From Pedobacter antarcticus (GTDB lineage: Bacteria; Bacteroidota; Bacteroidia; Sphingobacteriales; Sphingobacteriaceae): a stretch of 64,000 nt of DNA. A program made the translations under genes and the position numbers. The stretch is taken from NCBI RefSeq assembly GCF_900112985.1, contig NZ_FONS01000005.1, forward strand, positions 248,001 through 312,000, read 5' to 3'. The notes below the pieces were generated by a model. That model was not told the origin of the DNA and did no database searches. It worked only from the letters and a program-made list of their open reading frames with translations. This document shows positions 55,234 through 61,736 of the stretch, in pieces; within the stretch, counting starts at the first letter, position 1, and the number at the start of each line of letters is the position of its first letter.

Positions 55234-57111
55234 TTATTTGCTCCAGCGGTTATTATAAGGAGTTGCGTCCATATAAATTCCACCATCCAGTTCGATAGAC
55301 GACACTGTGCTCTTCGCGTTAAATTGCAGTGTTACTGCTTTCTGATTCGCTCTCCATACCTGAGGTTGCTGGTGAATGACCGCAGTTGTGCCATCAGTAT
55401 AAGTAATTTTCATGTCAAATGGAATTGCAAAGCCTCCGATATTATTCACGGAGACGGTATAGCTAAGACCCTTGATCATCACTTTAGTAAGGGCCAGATC
55501 AATATAATTGTTGCTAAAGAACCAGTTGTTCCAGTACCAGTTCAGATCTTGTCCGGAAACATCGTTGATAGTATAGAAGAAGTCCCAGGGAATGGGATGC
55601 TTACCGTTCCAGCGGTCCATATATCCTAGTAAATATTTTTTGAATAATACATCTCCGAACATATCCTTAAGGCCCAGATAAGCCAAAGAAGGTTTTACAT
55701 AGGCATTGTTACCATATCCTGAGCCGGAAACCTGTGTAGAGAGGGAGATGATCGGCTGGTCTTGTTCTGTGGAAGGATCGTTGATCCAGCGCTTCACACG
55801 GAAGTTCTTGTAGTTTTCTGCTGCCTTTTCTTTACCTAACTGATCCTGAGCAATCAGGTACTCCAATGTAGTCGCCCAACCTTCGTCCATATGCGCGTAA
55901 CGGGTTTCATTTGTACCCATATAAAAAGGGAAGTAGGTATGTGCAATTTCATGATTTAATACAAACTGGCTGAACTCGTTATCAGGTGTGGTAGAATCAT
56001 TAATCATCATTGGGTACTCCATATCAGCGAAGCCTTGTACTGCAGTCATTTTAGAGAATGGGTATGGTACGCCAGGCCAGTTGTTAGAGAACCAGTGCAG
56101 GGCTTCTTTTGTCCATTTTACGGCATGTGGAAAATCTGTAGCAGTCGCACTATAAGCGGACTGTACACTTGCTCTACGGTTTTTTAAGCTATCTACCAGC
56201 ACACTTCCCGCATCCCATACATAAACATTACTCATGGCAAAAGTAATGTCTGTGATATTTTTAGTACTGAATTTCCAGCTGTTCCATTCTTGCTGTAGTG
56301 TCACTTTACCCGCTTTCATTTCTGTTGCGTTGGCCATACTGATTACTTCGTCACTCAAATAAGAGTTCTTAAGTTTCGTTGCAAAAGCCGGCTGCAGTAC
56401 TTCATCAGGATTCAGCAAATCGCCGGTTGCCCATACTACGTAGTTTTTTGGTGCTTTTACCGTAAGCTTATAGTCATTGAAATCATTATAGAATTCACCT
56501 CTGTCGGTATGTGGGACCTTATCCCAGCCATTATAATCGTCATATACAGACACCCTTGGAAAGGCATAGGCTACAAAATACGTAGTGCTGTCCAGCTGTC
56601 CTTCTCTGCCACTTTGTTTGGAGAGTGGGTAAGACCAGCTGATTTCAAAGTTTGCGCTTTTTCCCGGAGCAATAGCTTTCTTTAATTTCACGTCGGCAAC
56701 AGTGCCCCAGTTCTTACTATCCACCGCATACTTTTCGCCATCGACCACGAAATTAGAGATATCAAGTCCCGGGGTTAAAAAATCAGGACTTGTATAACCG
56801 GAGCGGGGTGCTTCTGGTTTATGTATATTATTCACAAAGCGCATGGTTACCTGCTTCAAGGTATCCGGGCTGTTATTCGTATAAACGATAGTCTGTGTAC
56901 CCGCAACTACTTTGGTGGCAGGAGTAACACTGATAGTCATATCATATTTTCCACTGTTCTGCCAGTAATTTTTACCAGGTTTACCGTCCAGTGCGCGTGT
57001 ACCTTTCTCATAAGCTGCTTTTATATTCCTGGGCATATAAAGCTCCTGGGCTTGCGCCTGAAGGCTACCAATGGCCAGTACAGTAAGTACTTTGAAGATT
57101 GTGGTTTTCAT
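55234..57111 (-). CDS. M1 family metallopeptidase
   Basis: A 625-aa exported enzyme (signal to about 21, LQAQAQ). The zinc motif is HEIAH followed by 18 residues and the Glu of MDEGW, near residue 390-415; upstream GFADMEYPMMIN replaces the usual GAMEN exopeptidase motif, so it may not be a classic aminopeptidase. A -7-like TATATTTG lies at 57201-57194 on this strand. Terminator at 55150-55189. Confidence 0.92.
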   Translation of the reverse strand: MKTTIFKVLTVLAIGSLQAQAQELYMPRNIKAAYEKGTRALDGKPGKNYWQNSGKYDMTISVTPATKVVAGTQTIVYTNNSPDTLKQVTMRFVNNIHKPEAPRSGYTSPDFLTPGLDISNFVVDGEKYAVDSKNWGTVADVKLKKAIAPGKSANFEISWSYPLSKQSGREGQLDSTTYFVAYAFPRVSVYDDYNGWDKVPHTDRGEFYNDFNDYKLTVKAPKNYVVWATGDLLNPDEVLQPAFATKLKNSYLSDEVISMANATEMKAGKVTLQQEWNSWKFSTKNITDITFAMSNVYVWDAGSVLVDSLKNRRASVQSAYSATATDFPHAVKWTKEALHWFSNNWPGVPYPFSKMTAVQGFADMEYPMMINDSTTPDNEFSQFVLNHEIAHTYFPFYMGTNETRYAHMDEGWATTLEYLIAQDQLGKEKAAENYKNFRVKRWINDPSTEQDQPIISLSTQVSGSGYGNNAYVKPSLAYLGLKDMFGDVLFKKYLLGYMDRWNGKHPIPWDFFYTINDVSGQDLNWYWNNWFFSNNYIDLALTKVMIKGLSYTVSVNNIGGFAIPFDMKITYTDGTTAVIHQQPQVWRANQKAVTLQFNAKSTVSSIELDGGIYMDATPYNNRWSK

Positions 57112-57214
57112 TGATGTTGTGTTTTTTTGTTAATGCGTATTGCAACAGCACCGGCTATCTGTTTTTCAGATTTTTCCTGCATCCTGTCCTGGACAAATAT
57201 ATCTTATTGTATAA

Positions 57215-57484
57215 GTTTCTGACGATTTTTTGAAAGAAAGGGATCAAAATGGTCGGCGGTTTCGCGGATTTATATTACCTGACCACTCTGTAATAGTAAT
57301 CTTATTGTTTAATAATGACAAGACCTACCGCACCGGACGACAGGATATTGAGATTGATGCAGGGTTTTTAAACAATTTCTCCAAATTAATACCCTCAGAT
57401 TTCTATACTTTAAAAGGAATAAGGGGCTATGTATTTAATCCAGTGATATTACATGTGATGGAGGTTACTTATGACAGACGATAA
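57215..57484 (+). pseudogene. Truncated paralogue of the next gene
   Basis: After an in-frame TAA at 57212 the frame is open to the TAA at 57482-57484. Its product aligns with the C-terminal half of the 168-aa protein that follows: both have a FxLP segment, an IE...GF...F..(L/I)IP..FY core and a NPVIL near the end. The first half, including the signal peptide, is missing and no upstream start or signal is seen, so it looks like the remains of a tandem duplication. A start at TTG 57230 would give an 84-aa cytoplasmic protein. Confidence 0.6.
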
Positions 57485-57532
57485 ATTCTCCAAAAAGCCG
57501 AATCTAATACAAAACATATAGACTTAAGAACG

Positions 57533-58039
57533 ATGTTAAAGAAGATAAGTACCACGGCAGCGATAATTCTACTCTTTCAAATTCAGGCTTTCAGTCAGAT
57601 TCAGGATTGTGCAAAGGAACTCGGAGATGTATTACGGAAGATTCCCTATCAAATATCCGGGCTTGCGTATTTTAGACAGCTTCCGCAGCAGGAACAATCT
57701 TTTCTGCTTTCCATTATGGTTTCTGTAGATAATAGGGGTAATATAGAAGTGACATACTATAACAGGAGTAAAATATCGGATGAAGTGCTGCGCTATAAAC
57801 AAATCACAAAGTCTATAAAAAAAGATAGTAGTGGTCTTTTAAGGAATCAGATTAATTCCAGGTTTCTGCTGCCTGTCTGGGTAAAAAAAGCGGAGGCTGA
57901 TAAGCATGAAATAGAAGTGGGTACAGGTTTCACCGCTCATTTTGCTTCGATAATTCCAACAGGTTTTTATGCAGGAGAAAATATAGAAGCCGTGGTGCTT
58001 AATCCGGTTATATTGGACATTGACGGGAGTACATTGTGA
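57533..58039 (+). CDS. Small exported protein of unknown function
   Basis: A 168-aa protein with a signal peptide (LLFQIQAFSQ, cleaved after about residue 21) and no lipobox, so probably periplasmic or secreted. I do not recognise the family; some features resemble TonB-C-like or DUF secretion domains only vaguely. A truncated copy lies directly upstream. No operon partners; spacer 58040-58160 shows nothing. Confidence 0.7.
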   Translation: MLKKISTTAAIILLFQIQAFSQIQDCAKELGDVLRKIPYQISGLAYFRQLPQQEQSFLLSIMVSVDNRGNIEVTYYNRSKISDEVLRYKQITKSIKKDSSGLLRNQINSRFLLPVWVKKAEADKHEIEVGTGFTAHFASIIPTGFYAGENIEAVVLNPVILDIDGSTL

Positions 58040-58161
58040 TGTTATGATTTTTTAAAACTCTTCGCATAAAATCCTGTTATGTCATGTTCAAACGCAGAAT
58101 GCTAGTCTAAATGTTATTACAGTCTATTTACACGGATGTTTTCGTATTCAGATTTAAAAGA

Positions 58162-58193
58162 TTTGCTTTTATAAGAATTGGCTGCTATCTTCG
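58162..58193 (+). promoter_or_regulatory. greA promoter candidate
   Basis: TTTG (58162-58165), 20-nt spacer and TATCTTCG (58186-58193; one mismatch to TAnnTTTG). The predicted start near 58198-58200 precedes the leader hairpin. Confidence 0.5.
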
Positions 58194-58199
58194 TTTGAT

Positions 58200-58271
58200 A
58201 TGAAGCAAGACTATGTGGGCTATTATGCCGGTGTAGTCTTGTTCTTTTTTTACAGGATTTACAAACAATAA
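58200..58271 (+). promoter_or_regulatory. greA leader: hairpin with T tract and 23-codon ORF
   Basis: AGCAAGACTA and TAGTCTTGTT (58204-58213 and 58234-58243) form a 10-bp stem (one G-U), with an inner GGC/GCC helix, and are followed by CTTTTTTT (58244-58251), a terminator-like element before greA. The same bases hold an ORF of 23 codons (58200-58271), Tyr-rich (five Tyr) with a hydrophobic centre (GVVLFFFY). The greA ATG follows 7 nt later. Confidence 0.55.
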
Positions 58272-58278
58272 AAAAGCT

Positions 58279-58752
58279 ATGACAGAAGTAACATACTATA
58301 CTCAGGAAGGACTAGATAAACTAAAGGAAGAGGTACATTACTTAAAGACTACAGGGAGACAACAAATCTCTAAAGCGATAGCTGAAGCAAGAGATAAAGG
58401 TGATCTTTCGGAGAATGCGGAATATGATGCTGCCAAAGAAGCGCAGGGTCTGCATGAAGCTAAAATATCTAAATTAAATGCTACGCTTGCTTCTGCAAGA
58501 TTAATAGATGAATCGAAGCTGGATCTTTCTAAGGTGCTGGCACTTTCTATAGTTAAAATTAAAAATGTGAAAAACGGTGCAACCATGACGTATCAGCTGG
58601 TTGCAGAAACTGAAGCTGATCTGAAGACTGGCAAAATCTCAGTTAAATCTCCGATTGCACAAGGTTTATTAGGAAAGTCAGTTGGAGATACAACTGAAAT
58701 TGAAGTTCCGGCAGGAAAAATTGAATTTGAAATCTTAGAAATCAGCAGATAA
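58279..58752 (+). CDS. greA: Transcription elongation factor GreA
   Basis: A 157-aa protein with the N-terminal coiled coil carrying the conserved acidic tip (DLSENAEYDAAKE) and a C-terminal FKBP-like domain (SPIAQGLLGKSVGDTTEIEVPAG). It rescues backtracked RNA polymerase by stimulating transcript cleavage. It has its own promoter and a leader with a terminator-like hairpin; the HIT gene follows after 13 nt. Confidence 0.97.
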   Translation: MTEVTYYTQEGLDKLKEEVHYLKTTGRQQISKAIAEARDKGDLSENAEYDAAKEAQGLHEAKISKLNATLASARLIDESKLDLSKVLALSIVKIKNVKNGATMTYQLVAETEADLKTGKISVKSPIAQGLLGKSVGDTTEIEVPAGKIEFEILEISR

Positions 58753-58765
58753 AAACTAGGTAATT

Positions 58766-59176
58766 ATGGCTACTATCTTTACACAAATCGCAGACCGTGA
58801 AATTCCGGCACATATCGTTGCAGAGACAGCAGACTTTCTGGCCTTTCTGGATGTTAACCCTCTAGCGCCAGGCCATCTCCTGGTTATACCTAAAAAGGAG
58901 ATTGATTATATCTTTGATATGGACGAGGAAAGCTATTTCGGACTAACTCTTTTCGCAAAGATTGTCGCTGAAGGATTAAAAAAGGCATTTCCCTGTGTTA
59001 AGGTTGGAATGGCTGTAATCGGTCTTGAAGTTCCTCATGTACATATCCATTTAATTCCAATGAATCATGTTGGGGATATGAACTTCAGCAAGCCTAAGTT
59101 GAATCCTACGCAGGAAGAACTGGAAGAGGCTGCTGCAAAAATCAGAGCTGAACTATCTGACAATACCAGAGGTTAA
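58766..59176 (+). CDS. HIT family nucleotide hydrolase/transferase
   Basis: A 136-aa histidine-triad protein with the HVHIHLIP motif near residue 95 and the N-terminal FLDVNPLAPGHLLVIPK. Hint-type members hydrolyse adenosine phosphoramidates; exact substrate unknown. Co-transcribed with greA and ended by the terminator at 59205-59245. Confidence 0.95.
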   Translation: MATIFTQIADREIPAHIVAETADFLAFLDVNPLAPGHLLVIPKKEIDYIFDMDEESYFGLTLFAKIVAEGLKKAFPCVKVGMAVIGLEVPHVHIHLIPMNHVGDMNFSKPKLNPTQEELEEAAAKIRAELSDNTRG

Positions 59177-59204
59177 TAACCATCTGATACACATCTTTGC
59201 TAGT

Positions 59205-59246
59205 AAAAAAGCGGGTGTCTGATAATTTCAGACACCCGCTTTTTTT
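59205..59246. terminator. Two-way terminator between HIT and MazG-like genes
   Basis: AAAAAAGCGGGTGTCTGA (59205-59222) and its exact complement (59228-59245) form an 18-bp stem with a 5-nt loop and T runs in both directions, between convergent genes. Confidence 0.95.
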
Positions 59247-59276
59247 GCTTAACCGCTTAAACTTTAAGATACTTCC

Positions 59277-59603
59277 TTACTTCAGTTTTGGATTATTATG
59301 ATGTCTGTCGGCATCCCTGATACTTTTCTTTTCCAGATTTTTCTCCAGTGCAGCGTTCAGATCAACCCCGGTCTGGTTGGCCAGGCAAATAAGGACAAAA
59401 AGTACATCTGCCATCTCATCTCCCAGATCAACGGCTTCATCACTTTTCTTAAAGCTCTGTTCGCCATACTTACGTGACATAATACGGGCTACTTCACCTA
59501 CTTCCTCCATTAGGATAGCTGTATTTGTTAATTCGTTGAAATACCTTACGCCGGTAGTCTGTATCCACCGGTCGACAGTCTGCTGAGCTTCTTCTATCGT
59601 CAT
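59277..59603 (-). CDS. MazG-like nucleotide pyrophosphohydrolase
   Basis: A 108-aa all-alpha NTP pyrophosphatase-like protein with the metal motif EEVGEVARIMS and, later, DEMADVLFVL, the EExxE...ExxD pattern of the MazG/dUTPase superfamily. It probably removes abnormal nucleoside triphosphates. dtd lies 2 nt upstream, so both are one unit devoted to substrate quality control. Confidence 0.92.
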   Translation of the reverse strand: MTIEEAQQTVDRWIQTTGVRYFNELTNTAILMEEVGEVARIMSRKYGEQSFKKSDEAVDLGDEMADVLFVLICLANQTGVDLNAALEKNLEKKSIRDADRHHNNPKLK

Positions 59604-59605
59604 AG

Positions 59606-60058
59606 CTATTCTTTCTTTTTTGTATCTATAGTAATGGTTACCGGACCATCATTGACCAAACTGATTTGCATATCTGCCCCAAATATTCCTGTAGCAACTG
59701 GTTTACCCAGTAATCTGGCTAGTTGCTGCTGCATCTGCTCGTAAAGCGGAATGGCTTTTTCCGGTCGCGCTGCCCGGGTAAAACCCGGTCGGTTGCCCTT
59801 CTTTGTCGCAGCAAATAAAGTAAACTGACTAATTAAAAGTATCTCACCACCTAAATCAAGCAGTGATTTATTCATTAGCCCGGCATCGTCCCCAAAAATT
59901 CTCAGATTACATATTTTCGCAGCAAGCCATTCCAGATCCTCTTGTTCGTCTGCATCTTCAATTCCCAGCAACACCAGCAGCCCATCCTTAATTTCACCGG
60001 TCAGCTTTTCCTCTACATGGCAGCTGGCCCTTTTTACTCTTTGTATTACAGCTCTCAT
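59606..60058 (-). CDS. dtd: D-aminoacyl-tRNA deacylase
   Basis: A 150-aa protein with MRAVIQRVKRASC, the SQFTLFA motif and NDGPVTITID carrying the Gly-Pro selectivity motif. It removes D-amino acids from tRNA. It begins right at the edge of a minisatellite array. Confidence 0.97.
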   Translation of the reverse strand: MRAVIQRVKRASCHVEEKLTGEIKDGLLVLLGIEDADEQEDLEWLAAKICNLRIFGDDAGLMNKSLLDLGGEILLISQFTLFAATKKGNRPGFTRAARPEKAIPLYEQMQQQLARLLGKPVATGIFGADMQISLVNDGPVTITIDTKKKE

Positions 60059-60087
60059 ATTACCGCTAAAATAACAATTTCAAATTC

Positions 60088-60435
60088 TTTCCATGAAGCC
60101 GTACAAAGCCCTCCATACATATCCACCCGGCTAAACAAAAGCCTTCCATGAAACGAGACAAAGCCTTCTACACATATCCACCCAGCTAAACAAAGTCCTC
60201 CATATATTTCCACCCAGCTAAACAAAAGCCTTCCATGAAACCATACAAAGCCCTCCATACTTATCCACCCAGCTAAACAAAAGCTTTCCATGAAGCCATA
60301 CAAAGCCTTCCATATGTTTCCACCCAGATAAACAAAATCCTTCCATGAAGCTAAACAAAATCCTTCCATAAAGCCATACAAAAAGTCTTCCATCAAACGA
60401 TAAAGTCCTCCATATATTTCCACCCTTCCATATAT
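60088..60435. repeat. Minisatellite with 55-bp unit
   Basis: Successive CCACCC landmarks recur at 55 bp (three times), once at 32 bp, and the 3' end is irregular. A consensus unit reads TTCCATGAAGC, CATACAAAGCC, CTCCATACATA, TCCACCCAGCT, AAACAAAAGCC, i.e. five 11-bp blocks. Variation is about 5-15 percent between copies. Frames are open in part because the unit lacks stops on the minus strand; the repeat length changes frame between copies, so it is not a protein repeat. Confidence 0.85.
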
Positions 60436-60547
60436 GTCAAACTATTTTATGCTTTATTTTCTCGCGAAACGAGGCAAAATAAAAAAAGATAGTCCTTCCT
60501 ATCTTTTTTCTATTTTAACAAAGTTGCAGCCGAAAATAAGCGTAAAA

Positions 60548-61468
60548 TCAGGAGCGGGTTTCGTTGTTGTGATAAATACTAAGATAACTATCGTACCTGC
60601 TGCCCGCTATCTCTTCATTTTCTACAGCCTGTAATACGGCGCATCCCGGTTCATTGAGGTGGCGGCAGTTATGAAATTTACACAGGTGCATGCGATCCCG
60701 CATCTCGCGGAAATAGTGGCTGAGTTCTTCGGGTTTGATATCATAGATACCCAGTTCGCGGATTCCCGGGGTGTCAATCAGATAACCACCGAAAGGCAAA
60801 GTATGCATTTCGGCAAAGGTTGTGGTATGTTGCCCTTTGTCGCTCGATTCAGAAATTTCTCCCGTTTTAATGCTTCTGCCAGGAAGCAGGGCATTGATCA
60901 GGCTGGATTTACCAACACCTGAATGTCCGGAGAACAGAGTGGTCTGGTCTTTTAGCAGACTCTCTATTAAAGGAATATTTGTGCCTTCGATTGCTGAGAC
61001 TGTATAGCAGGGATAACCCAGTTGTTCGTAAATAGCTTTATATTCTTCCAATACCTCCAGGCCGTCTTCATTATACAAATCAAGTTTGTTAAAGATGAGA
61101 ACCGCAGGAATACTGTAAGCTTCGGCTGTGACCAGAAAACGGTCTATAAAACCCAGTGATGTTCTGGGCGAGGCGAGGGTAACCACTAAAAAAGCCTGGT
61201 CCATATTGGCTGCAATTATTTGCGCCTGTTTGGAAAGGTTAATGGATTTACGGATAATATAATTTTTCCGCACATGAAGTTTGTGAATGACACCATTATC
61301 AGAATTAGGCTCCATCTCAAACTCCACCTGGTCGCCGACCGCGATAGGATTAGTGGTCTGAATGCCTTTAATCCTGAATTTACCCTTAATACGGCAGTCA
61401 TATTCACGGCCATCTTCTCCGTGAACTTGATACCAGCTTCCTGTTGATTTGATTACTAATCCTCGCAT
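60548..61468 (-). CDS. rsgA: Ribosome small subunit-dependent GTPase A
   Basis: A 306-aa circularly permuted GTPase: OB domain (about 1-70), G4 NKLD (127-130), then G1 GHSGVGKSSL (181-190), G3 DTPGIRELG, and a C-terminal zinc finger (CKFHNCRHLNEPGCAV). It checks maturation of the 30S subunit. Divergent from the thr leader, 104 nt to the leader ORF. Confidence 0.97.
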   Translation of the reverse strand: MRGLVIKSTGSWYQVHGEDGREYDCRIKGKFRIKGIQTTNPIAVGDQVEFEMEPNSDNGVIHKLHVRKNYIIRKSINLSKQAQIIAANMDQAFLVVTLASPRTSLGFIDRFLVTAEAYSIPAVLIFNKLDLYNEDGLEVLEEYKAIYEQLGYPCYTVSAIEGTNIPLIESLLKDQTTLFSGHSGVGKSSLINALLPGRSIKTGEISESSDKGQHTTTFAEMHTLPFGGYLIDTPGIRELGIYDIKPEELSHYFREMRDRMHLCKFHNCRHLNEPGCAVLQAVENEEIAGSRYDSYLSIYHNNETRS

Positions 61469-61572
61469 ATTCTGCTGTAAAGGTAAGGAAAAAGAAAAAA
61501 GGTTTGGTTTTTAGAGAAATATAACTTTACTTTATGCCATAGCGAAACACGAAGCGATATCCGCTATTCTAT

Positions 61573-61638
61573 ATGATAAATAATTCAACAATTACATCCA
61601 TTATTATTACCACCATCGGGGAAACCAGAGGGAGGTGA
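61573..61638 (+). CDS. Threonine operon leader peptide, 21 aa
   Basis: ATG at 61573, TGA at 61636-61638. The peptide has five Thr (positions 6, 8, 13, 14, 18) and six Ile (2, 7, 10, 11, 12, 15), with a core IIITTI. Leader peptides of the enterobacterial thr operon have the same Thr/Ile composition. It precedes a terminator and thrA, the layout of ribosome-mediated attenuation. The name thrL would be by analogy only. Confidence 0.88.
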   Translation: MINNSTITSIIITTIGETRGR

Positions 61639-61716
61639 ATAATGGTATATGAGTAAATCATAAAAAAAATAACCATTGAAGCGCCTTCCTCTAAACCGGG
61701 AAGGCGCTTTTTTTTT
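61628..61716 (+). promoter_or_regulatory. thrA attenuator: antiterminator and terminator
   Basis: Terminator: AAGCGCCTTCC (61679-61689) with GGAAGGCGCTT (61699-61709), 11 bp perfect, then T to 61716. Antiterminator: GAGGGAGG (61628-61635) pairs with CCTTCCTC (61684-61691; one G-U) and AATGGT (61641-61646) with ACCATT (61672-61677), which destroys the terminator stem. A third helix, CCATTATT (61598-61605) with AATAATGG (61638-61645) plus CACC/GGTG, places the Thr/Ile codons in arm 1. The three are mutually exclusive. Confidence 0.88.
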
Positions 61717-61736
61717 AACCTAAAGCGATAAAAACT

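Noticed and set aside
57230..57484. The 84-codon frame as an independent gene
   Set aside because: It lacks a signal peptide and 5' half compared with the paralogue next to it, so I list it as a remnant, though a real short gene is not excluded.
60055..60423. 122-codon open frame on the minus strand over the minisatellite, with its stop overlapping the dtd start
   Set aside because: The 55-bp unit is not a multiple of three, so the peptide moves between frames of the same repeat; it is open only because the repeat lacks stops. It is better described as non-coding repeat.
60088..60435. CRISPR-like array
   Set aside because: There are no unique spacers between constant repeats; adjacent units are all variants of one sequence and no cas genes are present.
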